From Chryseobacterium polytrichastri (GTDB taxonomy: Bacteria > Bacteroidota > Bacteroidia > Flavobacteriales > Weeksellaceae), in assembly GCF_900142445.1 (NCBI RefSeq), contig NZ_FRAV01000044.1, forward strand, positions 1 to 39,493: a stretch of 39,493 nucleotides of DNA. The letters are read 5' to 3'. Both the position numbers and the translations under genes were made by a program. The notes beneath the pieces were generated by a model. That model did not search any database and was not told the DNA's origin. It was given only the letters and a program-made list of their open reading frames with translations. Below are positions 23,280-32,750 of this stretch, in pieces; positions within the stretch are counted from its first letter, which is position 1; the number at the start of each line of letters is the position of its first letter.

Positions 23280-26192
23280 ATGAATGTAAAAATAACAAGA
23301 AGTTTAGGATTGGTTGCTGTCCTCTATTTCACAGCAAATTTCAGTGCTCAGAAGAAGGCAAATGACACCCTTCCGAAAGAGCAAAAAATCGAGGAAGTGG
23401 TAATGATTGGTTACGGTACTCAGAAGAAGAGTAATGTGACCGGAGCAATATCAAGTATAAAAGCTTCCGATATTGAAAATTCCCCAACAGCTGGAAGGCC
23501 GGAACAAATCATGCAAGGACGAGCTGCTGGTGTTTCGGTAATTTCAAATTCAGGACAACCAGGAACAGCTGCTACAGTACGAGTACGTGGTATTACCAGT
23601 TTTGGGGCTGGTGGTAATGATCCTCTTTGGGTAGTTGATGGAATCGTTGTAGATAATATCGGATGGCTAAACCAATCTGATATCGAAGGAATGGAAATTC
23701 TTAAAGATGGTGCTTCTGCTGCTATTTACGGAGTTTCTGCTGCAAAAGGTGTTGTTTTGATTACAACGAAGAAAGGAGTTAAAGGAAGAATGAATCTCTC
23801 ATATAATGGTTTTTTTGGAGTAGGAAGTGCTGCAAAGAAACTAGACCTGTTAAATGGTTCACAATATGCAACAATTATGAATGAGGCATATACTAATGAA
23901 GGAAAGACGCCGGTCTTGGGAAATCCTGCATCATATGGAGTTGGAACAGATTGGCAAAAACAGATTTTCAACAGTGCACAACGTCAATCTCATGAATTTA
24001 GTATTAGTGGAGGAAATGATAAATCTACTTTTTATTCTTCATTTGGATATTATGATCAGGAGGGTATTGTTTTAAGAGATATTTCCAATTATAAAAGGAT
24101 TAATGCCAGATTAAACTCTACACATAAAGTATTTGATTTCTTAACAATAGGTCAAACCTTTGCCTATACACATACCAGATCTCAGGGAGTTACTGATAAT
24201 GGGGAGTTTGGAGGACCATTGAGCTCAGCTATCAATCTTGATCCATTAACACCAGTAGTTGTAACGAATGGTATTAATAATCAACCAAATGCTAGCGATT
24301 ATATTAATAATCCTAACTATGTAAGAGATCCGAATGGAAACCCTTATGGGATTTCACAATATGTAAGTAAAGAAATGTCTAACCCGTTGGCGTTCAGGCA
24401 AACTCAGTTGGGCAGGTATAAGTGGTCGGATGATATTGTAGCAAATGTTTATGCTGATTTGAAGATTAACAAGAATATCAGTTTTAAAACAAGTATGAAT
24501 GGTAAGCTTTCTTATTGGGGAAATCAAGCCTTTACTCCAACCAACTTTTTGAGCTCGGCTAACAAAAATGATTTTAATAGTTTATTCAGACAAACGGATA
24601 AAAAATTTGAATGGAATACTGAAAATACTTTGACTTATCAAAATAAATTTGGATTACATAGCTTAAATATATTATTAGGGCAAGGATATTACGAATATAA
24701 TATTTCTTCTGGACAAAGTACAACATTTACTAATCTTCCTGTCAATAACTGGCAAGATGCTTCTTTTAATTTTGATATTTCTTCAGAAAATAAAACGGGT
24801 AATGCATGGGATGGAAAGCAAACTCACAAAGCTTCTTATTTCGGAAGGGTAGTGTATGATTATGACAGTAGATACCTTTTCACGGGAACTGTTCGTAGGG
24901 ATGGTTCTTCAAAATTTGGAAGAAATAATCACTGGGGAACTTTTCCGGCAATGTCTTTAGGTTGGAATGTATCTAATGAAAGTTTTTGGCCTGAAAACAA
25001 AGTGGTTAACAGTTTTAAATTGAGAGGAGGATATGGAGTATTAGGAAATGATGCTATTGATGATTTTCAATTTGCTAATTTCTTAGTTGCGGGTAGCAAT
25101 TATACTTTTGGAGATAATATTATCCGTGTTGGGTATGCACCAAGTACTTTAGAGAATCCTGATTTAAAATGGGAAAGAACATCACAGTTCAATATTGCAG
25201 CAGACCTTAAGATTTTTAGAAATTTTGATGTAAGCGTTGATGTTTATAGAAAAAAGAGTACTGACATTTTAAGAAGAGTTGAGCTTCCTGGTTATTTAGG
25301 ATTAACTAAAGACCCATTTAGAAATGTTGGAGATATGAACAATGATGGGATAGAGGTAAGCTTAGGTTACAAAAAAAATTGGGGAGATTTTGGTATTTCT
25401 GCCAATGGTAATTTTGGTTATCTGAAAAATGAAATTACAAGACTGGAAGGAAATAAAGAGTATGTTCAATTTGCTGGTTTCCAAACATTGGGTAATGTTT
25501 CAAGATTGCAAGTTGGTCAATCATACGGATCTTTTTATGGGTACCAAAATTTAGGAGTTTTCCAGAACCAAGCAGAAATTGATGCGTATAAAAGTGCTAA
25601 TGGAGCTGTAATTCAGCCTAACGCGAAACCTGGAGATTTTAAAAGATTAGATGCTAACGGAGACGGTAAAATTGATGAAAAAGATTTTGTAAACCTAGGA
25701 AATTCAGTTCCCAAATATACATTTGGTTTCACGTTGAATATGAATTATAAAAACTTTGATTTGATGATCTTTGCTCAAGGGCAAGCCGGAAATAAAATTT
25801 TCCAGGGTCTGAGAAGATTAGATATTCAGGAAGCTAACTACCAAACTTCTATTTTAGATCGTTGGACTGGTGAAGGAACTTCTAATAGTGTGGCTAGAGT
25901 TACAAGAGATGATCCTAATCAAAATTACACTAGAATGTCTGATTATTACCTTCAAAATGGAGATTATTTACGTATAAAATTAGTTCAGATAGGGTATACA
26001 CTTTCTAAAGATGTTGCAAAAACAATCGGAGCTTCTAAAATCAGATTCTATGTAACAGGAGAAAATTTGGTGACTTTCACCAAATATACAGGGTATGATC
26101 CTGAAATTGCTGGAGCAGATACTTTTGGTATAGACAGAGCTTTCTATCCACAAGCAAGAACTTTCCTTTTCGGTGCTAATGTTCAATTTTAA
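23280..26192 (+). CDS. SusC/RagA family TonB-linked outer membrane protein
   Basis: Outer-membrane porin-like transporter that imports oligosaccharides with energy from TonB. 970 residues: signal peptide (ending NFSAQ near residue 24), a TonB-box-like stretch EEVVMIGYGTQKK (about 38-50), a plug domain (GRPEQIMQGRAAGVSVIS to VLITTKKG, about 75-165) and a 22-strand-type barrel ending in FLFGANVQF. The carboxypeptidase-regulatory-like domain often found between signal and plug is missing, so the protein is a short SusC. It is followed 10 nt later by the SusD gene, with which it would form a pedal-bin pair. The nearby enzymes point to beta-glucan fragments. Confidence 0.95.
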   Translation: MNVKITRSLGLVAVLYFTANFSAQKKANDTLPKEQKIEEVVMIGYGTQKKSNVTGAISSIKASDIENSPTAGRPEQIMQGRAAGVSVISNSGQPGTAATVRVRGITSFGAGGNDPLWVVDGIVVDNIGWLNQSDIEGMEILKDGASAAIYGVSAAKGVVLITTKKGVKGRMNLSYNGFFGVGSAAKKLDLLNGSQYATIMNEAYTNEGKTPVLGNPASYGVGTDWQKQIFNSAQRQSHEFSISGGNDKSTFYSSFGYYDQEGIVLRDISNYKRINARLNSTHKVFDFLTIGQTFAYTHTRSQGVTDNGEFGGPLSSAINLDPLTPVVVTNGINNQPNASDYINNPNYVRDPNGNPYGISQYVSKEMSNPLAFRQTQLGRYKWSDDIVANVYADLKINKNISFKTSMNGKLSYWGNQAFTPTNFLSSANKNDFNSLFRQTDKKFEWNTENTLTYQNKFGLHSLNILLGQGYYEYNISSGQSTTFTNLPVNNWQDASFNFDISSENKTGNAWDGKQTHKASYFGRVVYDYDSRYLFTGTVRRDGSSKFGRNNHWGTFPAMSLGWNVSNESFWPENKVVNSFKLRGGYGVLGNDAIDDFQFANFLVAGSNYTFGDNIIRVGYAPSTLENPDLKWERTSQFNIAADLKIFRNFDVSVDVYRKKSTDILRRVELPGYLGLTKDPFRNVGDMNNDGIEVSLGYKKNWGDFGISANGNFGYLKNEITRLEGNKEYVQFAGFQTLGNVSRLQVGQSYGSFYGYQNLGVFQNQAEIDAYKSANGAVIQPNAKPGDFKRLDANGDGKIDEKDFVNLGNSVPKYTFGFTLNMNYKNFDLMIFAQGQAGNKIFQGLRRLDIQEANYQTSILDRWTGEGTSNSVARVTRDDPNQNYTRMSDYYLQNGDYLRIKLVQIGYTLSKDVAKTIGASKIRFYVTGENLVTFTKYTGYDPEIAGADTFGIDRAFYPQARTFLFGANVQF

Positions 26193-26202
26193 TTAAAGAA
26201 AA

Positions 26203-27747
26203 ATGAAAAATAAGAGATTTATATATAAAAGTTTATCTGTTTTAATGCTTACAGGTATTGGGTTCGGAGCTATTTCTTGTAGTGATAATAACTTAGAAGA
26301 TGTTAAAAATACAGGAACTTTTGATACGAGTAATTACTTTCAAAATGAAGAGCAAGCATTTGGTGGGTTGGTAGCTACCTATGATATGTTAAGAAAATAT
26401 TCTGGAGGATTTGAGAATATGGTGACCTTCTTTAATGGGGCTTCCGATGATTTCTATTCCGGAGGAGGGAATTCTTCAGATGGTGCAGGAATTCAGGGAT
26501 TCTCCAATTACACAATCAATCCTATTATAATGCCTGCTAGTTACTGGAAAGATTACTATCAGGGAATTGCAAAAGCGAACCTTTTGTTAGAAAGACTGCC
26601 GGGTATTGATATGAATGCTCAAAACAAAAAAAGATTTACTGCAGAGGCAAAAGTATTGAGATCGCTGTATTATTTTGAATTGGTAAGGATATTCAAAAAT
26701 GTACCATTGATTCTAAAAACTTTTAAGTATGATGATGATTATTATAATATTCCTCAGGCAAAACCAGAGGAGGTTTATACACAGATAGAAGCTGATATTA
26801 TTTCTGCTATTAATGATCTTCCTTTGTCTATTCCAGCTGATAACAAAAGTGAAATAGGTCGACTTACACAAGGTACAGCACGTGCTATTTTAGGAAAGAT
26901 TTATTTGTATGATAAAAAAAATACAGAAGCTGCTGCTCAATTTGAGCAAGTAAATGGAACACCAGGGGGAACAAGCCAATATGGATATAAATTAGTTACC
27001 AATTTTGGTGATTTGTGGAAAGTAGATAACAAATTTACTTCAGAATCAATTCTTGAAGTAATGCATACCAATAAGGGAAATGGTATTTGGGAGAACTGGG
27101 GATCTGGTAAAGATGAAGGGAATTCAATAAATGTCATGTTAGGAATTAAATCTTATGGGCGTGTTGCGAGTTTTCCTAATAATGATGCTCCTGATATTTA
27201 TGCGAGTTGGGGTTTCAATCCAATAACAGATGATTTATTCAATTTCATGCAAGGGGATCCTCGTTTAAATGCTACAATCTTTAATGGTAAAAAATTCAAA
27301 GAAGATGGTAAGATTACCTATTCTCCTGGATTTAAAGATACTGGATATTTCTTAAATAAATATTTGCCGAGAAATGCGGATAAAAGTACTCTCCCGGGAG
27401 CTACAGAATTAAATTTTCATCAAAATTATATACCTATAAGGTTAGCGGATACCTATTTAATGGAGGCTGAAGCATTAGGAGCTTCAGGTGGAAGAGCTCA
27501 GGCATTATTAGATGCAGTAAGAGCAAGAGTAGGATTAGCTTCTGTTCCTGTTTCTATGCAGGCGATTAAAGATGAAAGAAGAAGAGAATTAGCAGGAGAA
27601 GGACACAGATGGTTCGACCTCGTAAGATGGGGTGATGCTCCGGCTAAATTAGGACCGAGAGGATTTGTTGCAGGGAAGAATGAGATTTTACCAATTCCAT
27701 TTAATGAATTAATAAATACGATATTAAAACAAAACCCTGGTTATTAA
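26203..27747 (+). CDS. SusD/RagB family outer membrane lipoprotein
   Basis: 514-residue glycan-binding lid of the SusC channel, exposed on the cell surface. Lipoprotein signal with lipobox AISC (Cys26) followed by SDNNLED. The helical TPR-like core shows RSLYYFELVRIF, GTARAILGKIYLY and, near the C-terminus, LADTYLMEAEALG and the family ending ERRRELAGEGHRWFDLVRWG, then ILPIPFNELINTILKQNPGY. The gene lies 10 nt after susC and 3 nt before the GH30 gene. No SusE/F-type surface glycan-binding protein gene is seen in the locus. Confidence 0.95.
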   Translation: MKNKRFIYKSLSVLMLTGIGFGAISCSDNNLEDVKNTGTFDTSNYFQNEEQAFGGLVATYDMLRKYSGGFENMVTFFNGASDDFYSGGGNSSDGAGIQGFSNYTINPIIMPASYWKDYYQGIAKANLLLERLPGIDMNAQNKKRFTAEAKVLRSLYYFELVRIFKNVPLILKTFKYDDDYYNIPQAKPEEVYTQIEADIISAINDLPLSIPADNKSEIGRLTQGTARAILGKIYLYDKKNTEAAAQFEQVNGTPGGTSQYGYKLVTNFGDLWKVDNKFTSESILEVMHTNKGNGIWENWGSGKDEGNSINVMLGIKSYGRVASFPNNDAPDIYASWGFNPITDDLFNFMQGDPRLNATIFNGKKFKEDGKITYSPGFKDTGYFLNKYLPRNADKSTLPGATELNFHQNYIPIRLADTYLMEAEALGASGGRAQALLDAVRARVGLASVPVSMQAIKDERRRELAGEGHRWFDLVRWGDAPAKLGPRGFVAGKNEILPIPFNELINTILKQNPGY

Positions 27748-27750
27748 CAT

Positions 27751-29184
27751 ATGAAGTTTCACAATTTATATAGTTTCTTTTTAAAAAGTACTACACTGCT
27801 GTTTGGCGGTGTGGTACTTTTGCCTTTAAGTTCTTGCAGATCTCATCTGGCAAGTAATGGAAATCAAGTTCAGATCTGGCTTACAAAAGGGGATGAAAGC
27901 GTAAGATTGCAGCAACAGACTCCGATTAGTTTTGTAAATAATTCCAACAGTTTTCAAAATATTGACATTGATGATACACAGAAGTTTCAATATATTGATG
28001 GTTTCGGATATACATTAACGGGAGGAAGTGTTGAGGTAATTAACCGACTTTCACCATCAAAAAGAAAAGCTTTGCTTAATGAACTTTTCGGGAATGATAA
28101 AAATTCTATTTCTATAAGCTACCTAAGATTAAGTATTGGCGCCTCCGATTTGGATAGCCAGGTTTTCTCTTATGATGATTTACCGGAAGGACAAACTGAT
28201 CCTTCTCTTTCAAAATTTAGTTTAGCGAGAGATAAAGATTTGATTGCGATGTTAAAAGAGATTTTAGCAATCAATCCAAAAATCAAGATCATTTCAGCAC
28301 CTTGGTCGGCTCCGGTTTGGATGAAAGACAACGGGAAATCAAAAGGAGGAAGTCTAAAACCTGAATTTTACGATGTGTATGCTAAGTATTTCGTTAAGTA
28401 CATTCAGGAAATGCAGAAAGAAGGAATTACCATTGATGCGGTTACCCCTCAAAATGAACCTTTGCATCCTGGAAACAATCCGAGCTTGTATATGCCTTCA
28501 GACCAGCAGAAAGATTTCATTAAGAAAAGTCTAGGTCCGATTTTTAAATCAAATCATATTAAAACTAAAATTGTGGTGTATGATCACAATTGCAACAAGC
28601 CTGAATATGTTACCAATATCTTAAGTGATGCTGAAGCGTCTCAATATATAGACGGTTCTGCTTTCCATTTATATGAAGGTGAAATTTCAGCTTTAGGTAC
28701 TGTTCATGCCGCTTTTCCAAATAAAAATTTGTATTTTACGGAGCAATGGACAGGCGCGAAGGGAACTTTTAATGAAGATTTAAATTGGCATACCAAAAAC
28801 GTGATCATCGGTTCTATGAGAAACTGGAGTAAAATTGCTCTGGAGTGGAACGTAGCCAATGATACACAATATAAACCTCACACAGACGGAGGTTGTACAG
28901 AATGCAAAGGGGCAATTACGGTTTCAGACAGCGAAAACTTTACCAGAAACGTTGCCTATTACATCATTGCTCATGCCTCAAAATTTATTCCTGCTGATTC
29001 ACGAAGGATCGCTTCTACACAAACCGACAATCTTGCTACTGCAGCTTTTATGACGCCTGCAGGAAAGAGAATTTTGGTTGTACAGAACGGAGCAAAAAAT
29101 GAAGAAACATTTAATATAAAATATAACGGAAAAACAGCAACAGTTACCCTTTCAGGAAATTCGGTTGCGACCTACGTTTTTTAA
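27751..29184 (+). CDS. GH30 family glycoside hydrolase, lipoprotein (probable endo-beta-1,6-glucanase)
   Basis: 477 residues: lipoprotein signal with lipobox LSSC (Cys29), then a TIM-barrel GH30 catalytic domain and a C-terminal beta-sandwich ending in VATYVF. Catalytic residues are clear: acid/base Glu236 in TPQNEP and nucleophile Glu331 in YFTEQW. The start of the barrel shows the family FQYIDGFGYTLTGGS. Gene order susC-susD-GH30-GH3 is like the Bacteroides thetaiotaomicron beta-1,6-glucan locus (BT3310-3314), whose GH30_3 enzyme is an endo-beta-1,6-glucanase; by this analogy it would cut beta-1,6-glucan or laminarin side links at the cell surface. Subfamily is inferred, not calculated. Confidence 0.9.
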   Translation: MKFHNLYSFFLKSTTLLFGGVVLLPLSSCRSHLASNGNQVQIWLTKGDESVRLQQQTPISFVNNSNSFQNIDIDDTQKFQYIDGFGYTLTGGSVEVINRLSPSKRKALLNELFGNDKNSISISYLRLSIGASDLDSQVFSYDDLPEGQTDPSLSKFSLARDKDLIAMLKEILAINPKIKIISAPWSAPVWMKDNGKSKGGSLKPEFYDVYAKYFVKYIQEMQKEGITIDAVTPQNEPLHPGNNPSLYMPSDQQKDFIKKSLGPIFKSNHIKTKIVVYDHNCNKPEYVTNILSDAEASQYIDGSAFHLYEGEISALGTVHAAFPNKNLYFTEQWTGAKGTFNEDLNWHTKNVIIGSMRNWSKIALEWNVANDTQYKPHTDGGCTECKGAITVSDSENFTRNVAYYIIAHASKFIPADSRRIASTQTDNLATAAFMTPAGKRILVVQNGAKNEETFNIKYNGKTATVTLSGNSVATYVF

Positions 29185-29196
29185 AAAAGAACAGAC

Positions 29197-31419
29197 ATGA
29201 AGAAGAAATATCTTGTATTATTACTCGTAGCACTCGGTGTGGGTGCTTCTGCACAGAAATCGATAGACCAAAGAGTTTCAGAGATCTTATCTAAAATGAC
29301 TTTAGAAGAAAAAGTAGGTCAGTTGGTTCAATACAGTGGTTTCGAATATGCAACAGGTCCTCAAAACTCCAATTCTGCCAGTGTTTTAGATGAAATAAAA
29401 AAAGGTAAAGTAGGTTCTATGCTGAATGTAGCAGGAGCTGAGGAAACACGTTCTTTTCAAAAATTAGCACTACAATCCAGGTTAAAAATTCCGTTGTTGT
29501 TTGGTCAGGATGTTATTCACGGATACCGAACAACTTTCCCTATCAATTTAGGTCAGGCAGCAAGCTGGGATTTAAATTTAATTGAAAAATCTGAAAGAAT
29601 TGCCGCGATAGAAGCTTCAGCTTACGGTATTCACTGGACATTTGCACCGATGGTTGATATTGCTAGAGATCCAAGATGGGGTAGAGTGATGGAAGGTTCA
29701 GGAGAAGATACCTATTTGGGAACGCAGATTGGATTGGCAAGAATCAAAGGTTTTCAGGGAAAAGGGTTGGGGAATCTTGATGCCATCATGGCTTGTGCAA
29801 AGCATTTTGCGGCATACGGAGCAGCGGTTGGCGGAAGAGATTACAATTCGGTAGATATGAGTTTAAGACAACTTCATGAAACCTATTTACCACCTTTCAA
29901 AGCAGCTTCAGAAGCGGGAGTAGCTACGTTTATGAATTCTTTTAATGATATTAATGGAATTCCTGCAACGGCTAACAAATACATTTTAAGAGATCTTTTA
30001 AAAGGGAAATGGAATTACCAAGGTTTTGTGGTTTCAGACTGGGGAAGTATTGGCGAAATGGTTCCTCACGGTTACGCAAAAGACAACAAAGAAGCGGCTG
30101 AAAAAGCAATTATTGCCGGAAGCGATATGGATATGGAAAGCCGTGCCTACATGGCTGAACTTCCAAAATTGGTTCAGGAAGGAAAGGTTGATCCAAAGTT
30201 GATTGATGATGCGGCAAGAAGAATTTTGGTTAAAAAGTTCGAGATGGGATTATTTGATGATCCTTACAGATTCAGCAACGAAAAAAGACAGAAAGAACAA
30301 TTAAACAATCAGGATAATAGAAAATTCGGAAGAGAATTTGGTTCAAAAAGTGTGGTATTGTTAAAAAATCAGACTCAGCTTTTACCACTTTCAAAATCAA
30401 CGAAAACAGTTGCTTTAATCGGACCTTTCGGAAAAGAAACAACAGCCAATCATGGTTTTTGGTCAGTTCCTTTTAAAGATGATAGCCAAAGAATTATTTC
30501 TCAGTTTGACGGAATTAAAAATCAATTAGATAAAAATTCAACCTTATTATATGCAAAAGGGGCTAATGCTGATGATCAGGACAGATCAATGTTTGCAGAA
30601 GCGGTAGAAACGGCAAAAAAAGCAGATGTTGTTATTATGACATTGGGTGAAGGTCACGCCATGAGCGGTGAGGCGAAAAGCAGAAGTAATCTACATTTTT
30701 CAGGAGTTCAGGAAGATCTTTTAAAAGAAATTGCTAAAACCGGAAAACCGATTATTTTAATGATCAACGCAGGAAGACCTTTGGTTTTTGATTGGGCTGC
30801 AGATAACATTCCTACCATTGTTTACACTTGGTGGTTGGGAACAGAAGCTGGAAATTCTATTGCTGATGTTCTTTTCGGAACGGTAAACCCTGGTGGAAAA
30901 TTACCAATGACATTCCCAAGAACAGAAGGACAGGTTCCCATTTATTACAATCATTACAACACGGGGAGACCTGCAAAAAATAATACAGACAGAAACTATG
31001 TTTCAGCTTATATCGATTTAGATAATGACCCGAAATTTCCATTTGGTTATGGGTTGAGTTATACTCAATTTAAATATGCTGATATGAAGTTAAGTTCAAC
31101 AAATCTTACAGGAAATCAGACACTAAATATCAGTGTGAATGTTTCTAACACCGGAAATTATGATGGGGAAGAAGTGGTACAGTTATATATCAGAGACCTG
31201 TTCGGAAAAGTGGTAAGACCTGTGAAAGAATTGAAAAGCTTCCAAAAAGTATTCATCAAAAAAGGAGAAAGTAAAACGGTAAACTTTACTTTGACTCCGG
31301 AAAATTTGAAATTCTATGATGATGAATTAAATTACGATTGGGAAGCAGGAGAATTTGATATTATGGTAGGAACGAACTCTAAGGATGTTCAGACAAAAAG
31401 GATCAACTGGTCAAAATAA
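29197..31419 (+). CDS. GH3 family beta-glucosidase, periplasmic
   Basis: 740 residues, BglX-like. Signal peptide of 20 residues (MKKKYLVLLLVALGVGASAQ), then the GH3 N-terminal barrel with KHF (202-204) and nucleophile Asp281 in GFVVSDWGS, the alpha/beta sandwich domain (about 390-600) and a C-terminal fibronectin-III-like domain (about 650-735; VQLYIRD). It would take glucose off the non-reducing end of beta-glucan oligosaccharides in the periplasm after import by SusCD. No lipobox or T9SS tail. It starts 12 nt after the GH30 stop, so the four genes from susC form one operon, ended by a weak hairpin. Confidence 0.95.
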   Translation: MKKKYLVLLLVALGVGASAQKSIDQRVSEILSKMTLEEKVGQLVQYSGFEYATGPQNSNSASVLDEIKKGKVGSMLNVAGAEETRSFQKLALQSRLKIPLLFGQDVIHGYRTTFPINLGQAASWDLNLIEKSERIAAIEASAYGIHWTFAPMVDIARDPRWGRVMEGSGEDTYLGTQIGLARIKGFQGKGLGNLDAIMACAKHFAAYGAAVGGRDYNSVDMSLRQLHETYLPPFKAASEAGVATFMNSFNDINGIPATANKYILRDLLKGKWNYQGFVVSDWGSIGEMVPHGYAKDNKEAAEKAIIAGSDMDMESRAYMAELPKLVQEGKVDPKLIDDAARRILVKKFEMGLFDDPYRFSNEKRQKEQLNNQDNRKFGREFGSKSVVLLKNQTQLLPLSKSTKTVALIGPFGKETTANHGFWSVPFKDDSQRIISQFDGIKNQLDKNSTLLYAKGANADDQDRSMFAEAVETAKKADVVIMTLGEGHAMSGEAKSRSNLHFSGVQEDLLKEIAKTGKPIILMINAGRPLVFDWAADNIPTIVYTWWLGTEAGNSIADVLFGTVNPGGKLPMTFPRTEGQVPIYYNHYNTGRPAKNNTDRNYVSAYIDLDNDPKFPFGYGLSYTQFKYADMKLSSTNLTGNQTLNISVNVSNTGNYDGEEVVQLYIRDLFGKVVRPVKELKSFQKVFIKKGESKTVNFTLTPENLKFYDDELNYDWEAGEFDIMVGTNSKDVQTKRINWSK

Positions 31420-31442
31420 ATATAGTAGTTTACAAAACTGAG

Positions 31443-31464
31443 AGCGGGATAAAACCCGCTTTTG
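31443..31464 (+). terminator. Possible terminator after the GH3 gene
   Basis: AGCGGG (31443-31448) pairs with CCCGCT (31455-31460), 6-nt loop, followed by only four T. It may only partly stop transcription, leaving some read-through into the GH16 and second GH30 genes. Confidence 0.5.
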
Positions 31465-31499
31465 GTGGTAAAAGGCATTAAGTATTAATGAATTTAAAT

Positions 31500-31700
31500 G
31501 TGGCGCTTGTCATTGACTTCGTCGAATCTTCGATTTCTGAAAGAATCTAAATAATTTTTGTAGAGATGCTTCCAGTATGACAAACTTTGAGAATAAATCC
31601 CGCGTTTGTCATTCAGAGCGAAACGAAGTGGAGCGTGGAATCTATTCAATTATAATAGAGATTCTTCGTTCTTCAGAATGATAAGCTTTGAGAATATTCT
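31500..31700. repeat. REP-like palindromic intergenic region
   Basis: Imperfect arms: TCATTC (31609-31614) mirrors GAATGA (31677-31682) and GAATCTATT (31638) mirrors AATAGAGATTC (31654). CTTTGAGAATA occurs twice (31585-31595, 31686-31696). GAGATTCTTC plus TTCAGAAT is shared with the repeat at 10047-10069. No protein-coding frame is apparent. It fits a dispersed REP-type element inserted in the locus. Confidence 0.6.
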
Positions 31701-31709
31701 TAATGGAAG

Positions 31710-31870
31710 AATTTTTAACGCAAAGATTAAATATTGAAACTACAAATTTTAGGGAGCAAAGACTTAATTAATGAAATTAATTTTATGAAGCTAGCTTAAT
31801 CAGCGACTTGTCGCAATTCTTTGCTCCCTTAAAATTATATTTATTTAAATAAATCTTTGCGTTAAAAAAT
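31710..31870. repeat. Nested 160-bp palindromic element before the GH16 gene
   Basis: Outer arms: the 17-bp string at 31712-31728 (TTTTTAACGCAAAGATT) is perfectly complementary to 31852-31868. Inner arms: GGGAGCAAAGA (31752-31762) pairs perfectly with 31818-31828. Inside are GCGACTTGTCGC (31803-31814), a tight hairpin, and AAGCTAGCTT (31788-31797). The whole can fold as one long structured stem. It looks like a dispersed palindromic element (MITE-like) or a structured leader; it lies 35 nt before the GH16 start. Confidence 0.7.
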
Positions 31871-31904
31871 AACGGGATTAAACATTAAACTCAACACTTT
31901 GAAC

Positions 31905-32708
31905 ATGAAACTTCAGAATATCATTACCATTTTAGTCGGCGGAACTTTAGCTTTTTCTGTTTCAAACTGTGCTTCCAATAAGCCGGATTCCAACAGAAAA
32001 CTGATCTGGAATGATGAATTTAATGGAAAAGGTTTACCCGATGCTACCAAATGGAATTATGATGTAGGAGGCGATGGTTATGGAAATGATGAAGCTCAGT
32101 TTTATACCAAAGGCCGTTTGGAAAATGCCAGAGTTGAAAACGGAAATTTAGTCATTGAAGCCAAAAAAGAAAATTGGGAAAAGAGCCAATATACATCTGC
32201 AAGACTTTTAACAAAGGGAAAGTTTTCCTTTCAATATGGAACGGTTGAGGTTCGTGCAAAACTTCCAAAAGGCAGAGGAACCTGGCCTGCCATCTGGATG
32301 ATGAGCGAGAATATGAAGAAATGGCCGGATGATGGGGAGTTGGATATTATGGAACATGTAGGTTTTAACCAAGGCTATGTTCATGCTTCCGTTCACACGA
32401 AAAAGTACAATCATAAAATCGGAACGCAAAAAACCGATACGTTGATGGTGAAAGATGTAAGCGAAAAATTCCATGTGTATAAAGCAGATTGGACCCCTGA
32501 AAAGATTGATGTTTATATTGATGATCAAAAGTTTTTCACCTATGAAAATAAAGAGAAAACCTATGAGGCATGGCCTTTTGATCAGCCATATTTTATCATT
32601 TTAAATCTGGCAGTCGGTGGTTTTTGGGGTGGAAAAGAAGGAATTGATGATTCTATTTTTCCTCAGAAATATTACATTGATTATGTACGGGTTTATCAAA
32701 ATAAATAA
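31905..32708 (+). CDS. GH16 family endo-beta-1,3-glucanase (laminarinase type), lipoprotein
   Basis: 267 residues from the ATG at 31905; a TTG two codons earlier is a less likely start. Lipoprotein signal with lipobox VSNC (Cys22). The GH16 jelly-roll shows IWNDEFNG, the substrate groove WPAIWMM (127-133) and the catalytic motif E145-L-D147-I-M-E150, with the extra residue (beta-bulge form) usual for laminarinases rather than lichenases. GYGNDEAQFYT is another laminarinase mark. It would cut beta-1,3-glucan at the cell surface to feed SusCD. It has no extra binding module. It follows the repeat-rich gap and precedes the second GH30 gene by 42 nt. Confidence 0.93.
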   Translation: MKLQNIITILVGGTLAFSVSNCASNKPDSNRKLIWNDEFNGKGLPDATKWNYDVGGDGYGNDEAQFYTKGRLENARVENGNLVIEAKKENWEKSQYTSARLLTKGKFSFQYGTVEVRAKLPKGRGTWPAIWMMSENMKKWPDDGELDIMEHVGFNQGYVHASVHTKKYNHKIGTQKTDTLMVKDVSEKFHVYKADWTPEKIDVYIDDQKFFTYENKEKTYEAWPFDQPYFIILNLAVGGFWGGKEGIDDSIFPQKYYIDYVRVYQNK

Positions 32709-32750
32709 TGAAGGGAGAGTGATTTTCTCTCCATAAAATAGAAAGAAATT

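Noticed and set aside
32208..32528. 106-codon minus-strand frame within the GH16 gene
   Set aside because: Antisense to the conserved GH16 catalytic region; composition is that of a shadow frame.
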